Positions 24,926 through 32,966 of a stretch of DNA of 47,825 nt are shown here, piece by piece. Position numbers and translations under genes: made by a program. The notes below the pieces were generated by a model that did no database searches, had not been told where the DNA came from, and saw only the letters and a program-made list of their open reading frames with translations. Source of the DNA: Hebobacterum sp964559435 (GTDB lineage: Bacteria > Armatimonadota > Hebobacteria > Hebobacterales > Hebobacteraceae); assembly GCA_964559435.1 (NCBI GenBank), contig CAZLHI010000024.1, positions 1 to 47,825 on the forward strand. The letters are read 5' to 3'. How positions within the stretch are numbered: the stretch's first letter is position 1; each line of letters starts with the position of its first letter.

Positions 24926-25813
24926 GTGAGCACTCCACACACTTACGTCTACAAGCTGGCCGGGGGCTGCGGTGTCAAGGCAGATGTCCACCTGCCCACC
25001 GGCGGGGGGTGCCGGCCCGGGATCGTGTGGGTCCACGGCGGCGCGCTCATCATGGGGAGCCGGCGGCTGCTGGCGCGATGGCAGCTTGACCTGTACCTGC
25101 GGGCCGGGTTCGCCGTGATCGCCATCGACTACCGCCTGGCCCCGGAGACGAAGCTGCCGGCCATCATCGATGACCTGCAGGATGCCTTCGCATGGGTCCG
25201 CAGGGAAGGCCCTGACCTGTTCGACCTCGACCCGTCGCGGCTCGCCGCGGTGGGCCACTCCGCTGGCGGGTATCTCACCCTCATGGCTGGGCACTGCGTT
25301 GATCCGCGGCCCACAGCCCTCGTTGCTTTCTGCGGGTACGGCGACATCGTCGGCCCGTGGTACAGCCAGCCCGATCCGTTCTACTGCCGCGAGCCCGCGG
25401 TGTCGGCCGAGGAGGCACGGGCCTCGGTAGGGAGTACGCCCATCGCAGAGAGTTCCGGCAATCAGGACGAACTGCGGGATCGCTTCTACCTTTACTGCCG
25501 CCAGCAGGGACTCTGGCCGAAGGAAGTGAGCGGCCACGATCCGCATGCTGAGGGGGAATGGTTCCGGCCGTACTGCCCGGTGCAGAACGTGACTCCCGAG
25601 TACCCACCCACGCTGCTGCTCCACGGCGACCGCGACACCGACGTACCGTATGAGCAGTCGGAGATGATGGCGGCTGCGCTGCGGAGGGCCGGTGTCGAGC
25701 ACGAGTTCTTCACGGCCGCGGGCGGCGACCACGGGTTTGATATGATAGAGGAGGCGGCGGCCAGGGAGGGCATGAATCGGGTGCTGCGGTTTCTGCGGCG
25801 GCACTGCGGGTAG
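24926..25813 (+). CDS. Alpha/beta hydrolase (esterase/lipase-like)
   Basis: A 295-residue hydrolase. VHGGALIMGSRR holds the oxyanion-hole HGG, IAIDYRLAPETKLP and DLQDAFAWVR follow, and GHSAGG is the nucleophile elbow with the catalytic Ser. DRDTDVPYEQSEMM supplies the Asp and GGDHGFDM the catalytic His. The arrangement fits hormone-sensitive-lipase-like esterases or acetyl-hydrolases; the substrate is unknown. The start is GTG 24926 with AGGAG 11 bases upstream. The open frame extends upstream into ssrA, which is not coding. It converges on smpB with a 9-base gap. No signal peptide is seen. Confidence 0.87.
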   Translation: MSTPHTYVYKLAGGCGVKADVHLPTGGGCRPGIVWVHGGALIMGSRRLLARWQLDLYLRAGFAVIAIDYRLAPETKLPAIIDDLQDAFAWVRREGPDLFDLDPSRLAAVGHSAGGYLTLMAGHCVDPRPTALVAFCGYGDIVGPWYSQPDPFYCREPAVSAEEARASVGSTPIAESSGNQDELRDRFYLYCRQQGLWPKEVSGHDPHAEGEWFRPYCPVQNVTPEYPPTLLLHGDRDTDVPYEQSEMMAAALRRAGVEHEFFTAAGGDHGFDMIEEAAAREGMNRVLRFLRRHCG

Positions 25814-25822
25814 AGCCGGGCT

Positions 25823-26287
25823 CTATCGCCCGCGCTGGCGCTCGGACAAGGCCCGCTCTTCTTCTCGGCGCGCCTCGCGCTCGGCGATGGCCTTGCGCTT
25901 GTCGTATTGGCGCCGGCCGCGGGCCAGTCCAAGTTCCACCTTCGCATATCCCCGCTCCAGGTAGAGGCGCAGGGGAACAATCGTCAGGCCGCGCTCGACC
26001 GTCCGCCCCAGCAGCCTGTCGATCTCGCGACGGTGGAGCAGCAGCTTGCGCCGCCGCTTGGGGCCGACATTCTCCCGGCTGCCCGGCTCGTAAGGGCTGA
26101 TGTGCATGTTGTAGAGGCAGGCCTCGCCCCCTTCGATGGCGGCGTAGGCCTCCCGAAGGGAAACTTTGCGCGCTCGCACCGACTTGATCTCGGTCCCGGT
26201 GAGGACGAGTCCGGCCTGGTAGGTTTCCAGGATCTCGTAGTCGTGCCGCGCTCTGCGGTTGATCGAAATGGTCTCTTTGTCGGACAC
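25823..26287 (-). CDS. smpB: SsrA-binding protein SmpB
   Basis: A 154-residue protein of normal length for SmpB. NRRARHDYEILETYQAGLVL, TGTEIKSVRARKVSLREAYA, LYNMHISPYEPGSRENVGPK and RRRKLLLHRREI are the conserved oligonucleotide-binding core, and the C-terminus is the basic tail that enters the mRNA channel (YDKRKAIAEREARREEERAL). It binds tmRNA and brings it to stalled ribosomes. The start is GTG 26287 with GGAG about 10 bases upstream. A strong promoter with an 18-base spacer lies just upstream. Confidence 0.97.
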   Translation of the reverse strand: MSDKETISINRRARHDYEILETYQAGLVLTGTEIKSVRARKVSLREAYAAIEGGEACLYNMHISPYEPGSRENVGPKRRRKLLLHRREIDRLLGRTVERGLTIVPLRLYLERGYAKVELGLARGRRQYDKRKAIAEREARREEERALSERQRGR

Positions 26288-26309
26288 GATCAGATGCTCC
26301 AGATGGCGG

Positions 26310-26339
26310 ATTATACGAGAGATGATACGAGCGGGTCAA
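26310..26339 (-). promoter_or_regulatory. Promoter of smpB
   Basis: On the coding strand TTGACC (26339-26334) and TATAAT (26315-26310) are separated by 18 bases. The -10 box is a perfect consensus, 23 bases upstream of the GTG start. Confidence 0.75.
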
Positions 26340-26539
26340 GCTCGACCCAGCGGCGAGGCGCTTTGCTCTCTTGGCCCACAAGCTTGTGGCGGATCTGTGC
26401 AAAAGGACGGCACGGCCGCGGTCCGGATAAACGGTTCGCGGAACGCTCCAGGACATGGTATAGGTAGTATGGCCGTATGGGGCCGTTTTGGCACGGTCGC
26501 ATATATCTTACTCTATTCTGTGGGCGGGGAGGACAAGAG

Positions 26540-27637
26540 ATGCGCCGCTCAGATTGGTCTCGCACACTCATCGCCGGGGTGCTGGTGCTGGCGATGGTGC
26601 TCTCGTTGACCGGGCTGCTGGGTGCTGCGGGGACCAGCATCCGCATATCATCTCCGCGATCGGGCGCGCACGTCAGGGGCCTAATCACCGTGCAGGCTTC
26701 TGTCCGCACCGATGTGCCCATAAGCTATGTCATCCTGGTATTGGATGACGAGCGGCCCCAGTCCAGCAACTCTGCACCCTACTCCTTCGAGGTGGACACC
26801 CGCGAGCTAACGGATGGCCCACACAGGATCTTCGTCGAGGCCTACGACAGGTACGGCCTCGTGGGTTCCTCTTCGGTAACGGCCATCCATGTCAAGAACG
26901 GGTCCTCTTCGAGGCAGGTCAAGAAACAGCCGGCGACGCAGGTAGCCTCTCAGCCAAGTGCGCCGGCCGTCCGTACTGCAAAGGCTGAGCCGAAGCCGCC
27001 AGCGCGCAGCGCTGAGGCCAAGGCCGTGTCGCCCGCCAGAGGCGCGGCTTCGCCGGCTGCGTCGAAGGAAGCCGCAGCCGTGTCGCCGCCGATGGCAGGT
27101 CGCGGCCCGCTGCCGGCGCCGACTCACAGTGCGTCTGACACCGTCGTTGCGGCAAGTCGGCCTGGTGCTCCCACCGCTCCTGCGCGGGCGAGCATTGCGA
27201 GCAAGCCCATCGGGGGCAGGCCGCCCGTCCCGCAGATCGCGGCCGCCAGCTTGAGGGGGCACACCGTGCTGTTGAACGGCCGCCCCGTGGAGTTCGACGT
27301 GGCTCCGCGGATCGTCGAGGGCCGAATGTACGTGGCTTTCAGATCGATGTTCGAGAGCCAGGGCGCCCGGGTTTCGTGGGACTCCGATACGAAGACGGCG
27401 CGGTCGGTGAAGAGGGCCCTGACCGTCGAGGTGGCCATCGGCGAGAGAATGGCGACGGTTAACGGGAGCCCAGTTGACATGGGCGCGAAGGCCTCCGTCC
27501 GCAAGGGGCGAACCATTATATCGGTTCGGTTCTTCGCCGAGGTCGTGGGCGCGGCCGTCCACTGGGACAGCGCCACTCGAACTGCGATGGTTCGCACAGG
27601 TGAGCGTCAGATAGCGGAGCGTCCGCCGGAACGCTAG
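26540..27637 (+). CDS. Exported stalk-domain (copper amine oxidase N-terminal-like) protein
   Basis: A 365-residue exported protein. A signal peptide opens it (basic MRRSDWSR, hydrophobic LIAGVLVLAMVLSLTGLLGAAG). An Ig-like beta domain follows (SIRISSPRSGAHVRGLITVQ; PYSFEVDTRELTDGPHRIFV). A ~130-residue linker rich in Pro, Ala and Ser comes next. The C-terminal ~110 residues are the stalk domain seen at the N-terminus of some copper amine oxidases and on cell-surface proteins of Firmicutes and Armatimonadota: VLLNGRPVEFDVAPRIVEGR and ISVRFFAEVVGAAVHWD. It probably binds the envelope. ATG 26540 is preceded by GGAGG seven bases upstream. Confidence 0.85.
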   Translation: MRRSDWSRTLIAGVLVLAMVLSLTGLLGAAGTSIRISSPRSGAHVRGLITVQASVRTDVPISYVILVLDDERPQSSNSAPYSFEVDTRELTDGPHRIFVEAYDRYGLVGSSSVTAIHVKNGSSSRQVKKQPATQVASQPSAPAVRTAKAEPKPPARSAEAKAVSPARGAASPAASKEAAAVSPPMAGRGPLPAPTHSASDTVVAASRPGAPTAPARASIASKPIGGRPPVPQIAAASLRGHTVLLNGRPVEFDVAPRIVEGRMYVAFRSMFESQGARVSWDSDTKTARSVKRALTVEVAIGERMATVNGSPVDMGAKASVRKGRTIISVRFFAEVVGAAVHWDSATRTAMVRTGERQIAERPPER

Positions 27638-27678
27638 CCCGGCCTGCATAGGCCCTGAAACGCAAGCCGGCAGACTCT

Positions 27679-27714
27679 GGGTGTGCCTCCCTAGCAGCGA
27701 GGCACACCCTTTCG
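27679..27714 (+). terminator. Rho-independent terminator
   Basis: An 11-bp perfect stem (GGGTGTGCCTC with GAGGCACACCC) around a 9-base loop, followed by TTTCG. It lies 41 bases after the stalk-domain gene. The T tract is short. Confidence 0.7.
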
Positions 27715-27779
27715 CTAGCCGGGAGGGAAGGGTTCGAGTCCTGACGAAGGATGGCCGGGATTCGGCCTGACGCGACCCG

Positions 27780-28292
27780 ATGACCGACAAGGTCAATTGC
27801 TTCTACCATCCGGATAGAGAGACCAGGGTAAGCTGTGGGCGCTGCGGGCGCGGGCTCTGCCCCGACTGCGTGCGGCACGGCGCGACGGGTGTGCGCTGCA
27901 AGGAGTGCATCAGCCTCTCGCCAGTAGAGCGCGGGGTGGCCAGCTCCCAGCAGATTCGGAACGCGCTGCTGGCGGCGATTGGCGCGGCCGCCATCGTCGG
28001 CCTCGCGTTCGGCTGGCTGGACTGGGTGAATGTCGTGAGCGGCGCGGCGCTGGGATTTGCGGTGGGCGCAGCGGCCTTCTACGCTTCGGGCCGCCATCGC
28101 GACGCGAGCATTCAAGCGGCGGCCGGCGCAGCGGCTCTGGTCGGGGTGCTGCTTGCTGCGGTGATTAGTTCTCTCGGCCTGCCCGGAGTGGGTGGGCAGC
28201 TCGGCCGCGCTCTGGTAAGCGTATCCTTCTCTGAGTTTGTCGGGCCGTCGCTGGCCGCCATCGTGGGAGCAATGGTGCGGTTCCTCTTCTGA
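27780..28292 (+). CDS. B-box-type zinc-finger membrane protein
   Basis: A 170-residue protein. The N-terminal ~45 residues hold a zinc-finger pattern of B-box type: C7, H10, C19, C22, C27, C30 and C40 with C43 (CFYHPDRETRVSCGRCGRGL, CPDCVRHG, CKEC). Four hydrophobic segments follow (ALLAAIGAAAIVGLAFGW, VVSGAALGFAVGAAAFYA and two more). Such proteins, which combine a zinc finger with membrane helices, are common in bacteria and of unknown function. The start is ATG 27780. It lies 10 bases upstream of rsmI and is probably cotranscribed with it. Confidence 0.78.
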   Translation: MTDKVNCFYHPDRETRVSCGRCGRGLCPDCVRHGATGVRCKECISLSPVERGVASSQQIRNALLAAIGAAAIVGLAFGWLDWVNVVSGAALGFAVGAAAFYASGRHRDASIQAAAGAAALVGVLLAAVISSLGLPGVGGQLGRALVSVSFSEFVGPSLAAIVGAMVRFLF

Positions 28293-28302
28293 GGCCGGGA
28301 GG

Positions 28303-29148
28303 ATGGGTGTAAGGCCTGGCACGCTGTATGTCGTCGGAACTCCAATCGGCAACCTGGAGGATATCACGCTGCGCGCCCTCCGCGTGCTCGCCGAGGTGGA
28401 CGTGATTGCGGCTGAGGACACGCGGGTGACTCGCACTCTCCTCCGACGCCACAACATCGAGACCCCTTTGCTGAGCTATCACCAACACAGCGGCGAGAAA
28501 CGCCGCAGAGAGATCCTCGACATGCTGCAGCGCGGAAAGAGCGTGGCCCTCGTATCGGACGCCGGGATGCCCGGCTTCAGCGACCCGGGCGCCGATCTCG
28601 TCAGGGCGTGCGCGAAGGCCGACATCTCGACGGTGGTCGTGCCGGGGCCAACCGCCTCATCGGCGACCCTGGCAATATCAGGCCTGCTCGCACGCGAGTT
28701 CGTATTCCTCGGCTTTCTGCCCTCCCGGCGGGGCGAACGGCGAAAGGCGCTGCTGCGCGTCGCGGACTATCGGGGAGCCCTCGTCTTCTACGAGGCCCCG
28801 CACCGTCTGGCGGACAGTCTGGAGGATATGCTGGCCGTGCTCGGCGATCGCGAAGCCGTCGGTGCGCGGGAACTCACGAAGCGCTTCGAGGAAGTAGCGC
28901 GAGGAAAGCTGTCGGAACTACGAGATCGCTTCGCGGAGGGCAAGCCGCGGGGCGAGTTCACCGTTGTTGTAGCCGGGGCCGGCCGGGCGGAGGAGGCGGA
29001 CCTGGCGGCGGCGTGCCGAGAGGTGGAGGAGCTCGTGGAGGCGGGGCTATCTCGAAGCAAGGCGGCAGCACACGTGGCCCGGCGGACCGGTTTGCCGCGG
29101 AGCCGACTCTACCGGGCCGGCGGGAGCGCGGAGGGGCGTCAAGTGTGA
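28303..29148 (+). CDS. rsmI: 16S rRNA (cytidine(1402)-2'-O)-methyltransferase RsmI
   Basis: A 281-residue member of the tetrapyrrole-methylase-fold family. GTLYVVGTPIGNLEDITLRA, EDTRVTRTLLRRHNI, LVSDAGMPGFSDPGADLVRA, VPGPTASSATLAISGL and FLGFLPSRRGERRKAL, then YEAPHRL, are the RsmI signature blocks. It adds a 2'-O-methyl group to C1402 of 16S rRNA using SAM, tuning decoding. The start ATG 28303 follows GGGAGG almost directly; a clearer start is not seen. Its stop overlaps the next gene's GTG by three bases. Confidence 0.93.
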   Translation: MGVRPGTLYVVGTPIGNLEDITLRALRVLAEVDVIAAEDTRVTRTLLRRHNIETPLLSYHQHSGEKRRREILDMLQRGKSVALVSDAGMPGFSDPGADLVRACAKADISTVVVPGPTASSATLAISGLLAREFVFLGFLPSRRGERRKALLRVADYRGALVFYEAPHRLADSLEDMLAVLGDREAVGARELTKRFEEVARGKLSELRDRFAEGKPRGEFTVVVAGAGRAEEADLAAACREVEELVEAGLSRSKAAAHVARRTGLPRSRLYRAGGSAEGRQV

Positions 29149-29930
29149 GCGGCGATCGGAAGCGCGGAAACCTGCTCGATGGGAAGACCTGGACCCGCTA
29201 CTCGATCAGCGTCTGGAGCGACATCCGCAAGTCCAAGGAGGAGCTGGCGCTGAAGCACCCGGCGCTCTTTCCGGCCCAGCTCGTCGAGCGCATCATTCAG
29301 TGCTTCCTTCCGCCGGAGGGCCGGGTCGTGCTCGACCCGTTCTGCGGGATGGGATCGACGGTCGTGGCCGCCAAGGCGCTCGGGCGCACCGGCATAGGCC
29401 TGGACATCAACGCGGAGTACCTCGAGATCGCGCGACAGCGGCTCGGCCCAGACTCCGACAGTTGTCAACTCATCGAAGCCGACGCGGCCGACCTGCTGTC
29501 CCATGTTGAGCCCGGCTCGGTCGATCTCGTCGTGACCTCGCCTCCCTACTGGGATGTGCTCACGCGACGCCGCAGCGCCGACCGGAAGGCGGTTCGGAAC
29601 TACGGGGATCGCTCCGCGGACCTGGGGCGAATGGGCGACTACCGGGAGTTCCTCGGCGCGCTGAGGAGAGTCTTCGAGAAGGTGCTGGTGGCGATGCGGC
29701 CGGGGGCGTACTGCGTAGTGGTGGTGATGGACCTGCGGAAGCGGAGCCAGTTCTTCCCGTTCCACTCCGACCTGGCGGCGGAGCTGCAGGCGGCCGGCTT
29801 CACCTGGGACGACATCATCGTATGGGACCGGCGGCAGGAATACAACAACTTGCGGCCGCTTGGGTATCCGTCGGTGTTCCGGGTGAACAAAGCCCACGAA
29901 TACGTGCTGATCTTCCAGAAGCCGCGCTAA
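29145..29930 (+). CDS. DNA methyltransferase (N4-cytosine/N6-adenine type), orphan
   Basis: A 261-residue DNA methyltransferase. VVLDPFCGMGSTVVAAKALG is the SAM-binding motif I, with GLDINAEYLEIA following, and VTSPPYWDV is the catalytic motif IV. Here motif I precedes motif IV, opposite to the common TSPPY-first N6/N4 family order, so it is a circular variant. It methylates DNA bases, guarding or marking sites. No restriction partner is adjacent. The start GTG 29145 overlaps the rsmI stop (GTGA). The last codons (LIFQKPR, stop) recur at 31856-31880, marking the edge of an inserted segment. Confidence 0.82.
   Translation: MSGDRKRGNLLDGKTWTRYSISVWSDIRKSKEELALKHPALFPAQLVERIIQCFLPPEGRVVLDPFCGMGSTVVAAKALGRTGIGLDINAEYLEIARQRLGPDSDSCQLIEADAADLLSHVEPGSVDLVVTSPPYWDVLTRRRSADRKAVRNYGDRSADLGRMGDYREFLGALRRVFEKVLVAMRPGAYCVVVVMDLRKRSQFFPFHSDLAAELQAAGFTWDDIIVWDRRQEYNNLRPLGYPSVFRVNKAHEYVLIFQKPR
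29906..29930 (+). repeat. Left direct repeat at the methyltransferase 3' end
   Basis: GCTGATCTTCCAGAAGCC (29906-29923) is identical to 31856-31873; over 25 bases 22 match. It encodes the last seven residues and stop of the methyltransferase. Confidence 0.85.
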
Positions 29931-30017
29931 TCGGGCACCGACACTCCGGCATTGCGGTCGGCGCGACTCCGGAGAGGTGGCGCTCCCAAAGCGACCGGCG
30001 AGGCAAGTCCATTCTGC

Positions 30018-31667
30018 TCACGGGTCGCGCTTCTGGTTGCTTTTCAGCCAGCGGCTGTTCCAGGCGATTCTGTACGGACCTAGCTGCTCAATAGTGGCCC
30101 CCGCAATGTCTGGTGCCTTGATCTGCTGAATATGCTTGACTTGGATGGTCCCTGTCAAGTCCGGCCCGAGGCCGTAGCTGATCAGCCTCCTTGTGCGGTA
30201 GTCGCGTGCGAATACAGCAATGCGGGCGTACCCCAGAGGCAGGTATCGTGTCATTCGGCTCCGTGGAGTAGCACGGCGAGCAGCAGAGAGAGCCGCCCTT
30301 GTAATCCTGGAGCAGAGTTGTCTGACTAATCCCTGATCGACCGTGGATGTGGGCGAGCTGACCGTGACGCGGCCCTCGAGGACGGAGCGTCCTCCCTGGC
30401 GGTGCATGGACGTGTGGCGTACCTCAATCTCAGGTAGTCCGAGCCGTTCGCCGCTCTCGCGGATAGCCATCGGCACATGGATTCGGAAGCTGTAGATCAA
30501 CGTCTCGATAGCGCCGAACACGCGGGGCAGACGTGGGGTCGGTACGTAGAACACGCCAGGGCTCTCCAGCGCGAGCGCGGAATCCGCTAGCGACACCGCG
30601 CCTGTAGTTCGGTTGCGCGCCAGCCTGTGCCCATCGAAGCCTGCCCATCCCTGCCACGCCTTGGGGCTTCGCAGCGAGAAGAAGTACCTGTCGAAGCCGG
30701 GCGCAAGGCGCTCGGCGAGGGTAGCCGATGCTACTGTGGAGTAGAAGACCTTCTCGTAAGATCGAGTCGTCGGGCGAGCATAGAGCACCAACTGCGTCTT
30801 GTCTGCCAGCTCGGACACAACGCATGCCTCTATATCCCACCAGGGAGCGTCAGTCTCTGCCTGCAGCTCTTCAACCAGCATCTGCAATGGCATCTTGTAG
30901 CCGTCTGACGAGTGCGACAGCAGGAACACGCGTAGAGCCAATGCGATGCCGTTGCACGCATCGAGCAAGTCGTCGAAGAGGCCCAGAACAGCGGTGGTCG
31001 AGAGTACGATTGTGTCTCCGCTGCGGTCTCTGTACTCGATCTCGCGAAGCCCGTAAGAGAACCTGCCGTGAGCGATCGCATTCCTCACCGTGCGATTGGC
31101 GGCGCTAGTGAGCCGTGAGAGTGGCGTTCTCTGGAGTTCCTCGAGGACGTTGTGCAGATCTAGGCCGTCGGTGCTCTTGCCACGATCAGAGCGCGCGAAG
31201 AAGGCGAGAGCATGCGCCAGTCGGTAGAACACGCCCTCCATGAGACGAAGGTATCCCGGGTGCACGGCCTCGTCTATGAACCTTATGTGCGAGTAGTCAT
31301 CGCCTGCGGAAAGAAGCGAGTCGTGCCAGCCAAGGCGGTTGATCTCGGATAAGAAGACGAGTGCTCTGTGGATCTGGGCTAGGTTGCGGTCCAGGTAGTC
31401 AGCGAGTTCGCGCCTGTTGGAGTCATGCCGATCGACGAGCCACCTGAGGTAGCCCTCGAAGTGCTGCCGGGAGTAGAACCGCTCGGGCGGCCGCTCAAGG
31501 TACGGATGAAGCGACAGGAAGAGCCCGTCCGGGGAGTTGGCGACGTCTGGGAAGTGACGAGTGATTGCCTTGCGGCGTCGCGCATGGACCTCGGTCATGA
31601 GCGGGTTCACCCATGGGAAACCTGCACTGGGCGCGTTCTCCTGGTCTGATGGCGTCTTTCGCGGCAC
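30018..31667 (-). CDS. Large protein of unknown function with possible HEPN-like motif
   Basis: A 549-residue protein I do not recognise. It is soluble-looking, with no signal peptide or clear membrane helix. Around residues 188-205 the sequence NRTVRNAIAHGRFSY contains R195-x4-H200, the Rx4-6H motif of HEPN-domain ribonucleases and nucleotide-binding proteins; the surrounding region is helical (LMEGVFYRLAHALAFFARS before it, LFDDLLDACNGIALALRVFL after it). HEPN identity is an inference from one motif. The start is GTG 31667 with a GAGGGGG about nine bases upstream. The gene fills the 1.95-kb segment between direct repeats and lies opposite in direction to the methyltransferase. It could be a defence or toxin gene, or a mobility gene of new type. 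Confidence 0.6.
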   Translation of the reverse strand: MPRKTPSDQENAPSAGFPWVNPLMTEVHARRRKAITRHFPDVANSPDGLFLSLHPYLERPPERFYSRQHFEGYLRWLVDRHDSNRRELADYLDRNLAQIHRALVFLSEINRLGWHDSLLSAGDDYSHIRFIDEAVHPGYLRLMEGVFYRLAHALAFFARSDRGKSTDGLDLHNVLEELQRTPLSRLTSAANRTVRNAIAHGRFSYGLREIEYRDRSGDTIVLSTTAVLGLFDDLLDACNGIALALRVFLLSHSSDGYKMPLQMLVEELQAETDAPWWDIEACVVSELADKTQLVLYARPTTRSYEKVFYSTVASATLAERLAPGFDRYFFSLRSPKAWQGWAGFDGHRLARNRTTGAVSLADSALALESPGVFYVPTPRLPRVFGAIETLIYSFRIHVPMAIRESGERLGLPEIEVRHTSMHRQGGRSVLEGRVTVSSPTSTVDQGLVRQLCSRITRAALSAARRATPRSRMTRYLPLGYARIAVFARDYRTRRLISYGLGPDLTGTIQVKHIQQIKAPDIAGATIEQLGPYRIAWNSRWLKSNQKRDP

Positions 31668-31855
31668 CTTCGGCCACCCCCTCTGGCCATCGCACGTCGC
31701 GCAGACCCCTTCGCCCCATGCGGCGCGAGCACTGAACGCCGTACTCGGACAGGTGGGGCGCGTCGCCGCGTGAGACAGCGGTTCTACTGCCCAACGATGC
31801 CTAGTATCTCCGGACTCCCAGCGGCAGTCAAGCCATGGCGAGCCATTCCCGCTTG

Positions 31856-31880
31856 GCTGATCTTCCAGAAGCCTCGTTGA
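31856..31880 (+). repeat. Right direct repeat, second copy of the methyltransferase 3' end
   Basis: Same 18 bases as 29906-29923, then TCGTTGA where the left copy has GCGCTAA. It also reads LIFQKPR and a stop. It lies between the insert and the convergent lptF stop. Confidence 0.85.
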
Positions 31881-31886
31881 GCCGAC

Positions 31887-32966
31887 TTACTTCCTGACGT
31901 TGAGGATGAGCCCCAGCCCTATGGCCGCGCCCACCACATTGGGCAGCCAGGCGGCCCAGAACGGCGAGAGGTGTCCCTGCTGCGCTACTGCGGACAGGTA
32001 GTGCCACACCACGTAGTAGCCGAAGCCGATGAGAATGGCGATCCCCATGCCGATGGAGGAGCTTCCCCGGTGTGAGCGTATGCCCAGCGACGGCGCGATC
32101 AGGGCGAACACGAGGGAGGCGAAGGGGATCGAGAGCTTGTGGTAGAGGGTGAGCTCGAGCTTGGTCACCTTCCGGCCCTGGCGCGTGAGCTGCTGGACGT
32201 GCTCCCGCAGCTCTCGGTAGGTCATCTCCTCGGGCTTGCGCGAGCTGCGGGCGATCGTTTCCGGGCTGGTGGAGAACTTGCTGATCATGCGCGGGAACGC
32301 CATGCTTGCCGGGTGCTCGGCGTCGAGTAGGTAGTGCACCGCATCGAGCATCTCCCAGCTGTTGCCGCGCCAGCGTCCCTTCTCCGCCACCGTGAGCATC
32401 GCCGGCCTGCCTCCCTCGAACCAGGTGATCACGGGGCGGATCATCTCGCCGGTGCCGAGGTCGAGCTTCTCGGCATAGACGAGCCGGGAGACTCCCTCGC
32501 CGTAGGAGTCGGAGTAGAATACGTGCTCCTGGGCGGCCTTGCCGCCGCCCGCGGCCGCCGCGCGGATGATGTCTTCGGCGCGCCGGTTCGCGGCCGGCAC
32601 GACGAACTCGTTCAGGCCGACGGTGACGAGGGAGACGAGCACCCCGGCGGCCACGAGCGGCACCACCAGGCGGCGGAAGCTGATGCCACCCGCGTACATG
32701 GCGACCAGCTCGCTGTCCCCGCTGAGCCGGCCGAAGGAGATGAGGATGGCGACGAGGGTGGCGAGGGGGAAGGTGTAGACGATGAAGGCGGGCAGCCACA
32801 GCAGGAAGAGGTAGCCCGCGGTCCAGAGGTCGATCCCGAGGGTGTTGACGAGCTCCATCAGCTCGAAGAGGATCTGGGCCGAAACGAAGAGCAGCACGAA
32901 CGCGAGCACCCCGAAGAGGAAGGGCCCGGCCATCTCGCGCAGCAGATACCGATCGACGGTCTTCAT
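31887..32966 (-). CDS. lptF: LPS export permease LptF/LptG
   Basis: A 359-residue permease with six membrane helices, three at each end, around a periplasmic beta domain. MKTVDRYLLREMAGPFLFGV is a typical LptF/LptG start, and ELVAMYAGGISFRRLVVPLV and YHKLSIPFASLVFALIAPSL with SSIGMGIAILIGFGYYVVW are conserved. With LptB it extracts lipopolysaccharide from the inner membrane. Only one permease gene is in this operon; the other copy may lie elsewhere or the complex may be a homodimer. The start ATG overlaps the lptB stop (ATGA). The lptF/lptG choice is uncertain. Confidence 0.9.
   Translation of the reverse strand: MKTVDRYLLREMAGPFLFGVLAFVLLFVSAQILFELMELVNTLGIDLWTAGYLFLLWLPAFIVYTFPLATLVAILISFGRLSGDSELVAMYAGGISFRRLVVPLVAAGVLVSLVTVGLNEFVVPAANRRAEDIIRAAAAGGGKAAQEHVFYSDSYGEGVSRLVYAEKLDLGTGEMIRPVITWFEGGRPAMLTVAEKGRWRGNSWEMLDAVHYLLDAEHPASMAFPRMISKFSTSPETIARSSRKPEEMTYRELREHVQQLTRQGRKVTKLELTLYHKLSIPFASLVFALIAPSLGIRSHRGSSSIGMGIAILIGFGYYVVWHYLSAVAQQGHLSPFWAAWLPNVVGAAIGLGLILNVRK

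Larger units (their letters stand above)
29906..31855. mobile_element. Candidate 1.95-kb insertion flanked by direct repeats
   Basis: The segment begins at one copy of an 18-base perfect repeat and ends just before the other, both copies encoding the methyltransferase's C-terminus LIFQKPR plus a stop. It holds a single large gene on the minus strand and ~190 bases of leader. Site-specific integrases often insert at a gene's 3' end and rebuild it, but no recognisable integrase is present, so the mechanism is unknown. The GC content looks lower than in neighbours by eye. Confidence 0.55.

Noticed and set aside
28608..29144. N-terminal extension of the DNA methyltransferase over rsmI
   Set aside because: It is the out-of-frame shadow of rsmI. 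GTG 29145 is at the natural overlap.
31668..31855. A possible small minus-strand gene upstream of the 549-residue gene
   Set aside because: It is Arg-rich and low-complexity with no homology or Shine-Dalgarno; probably leader DNA.
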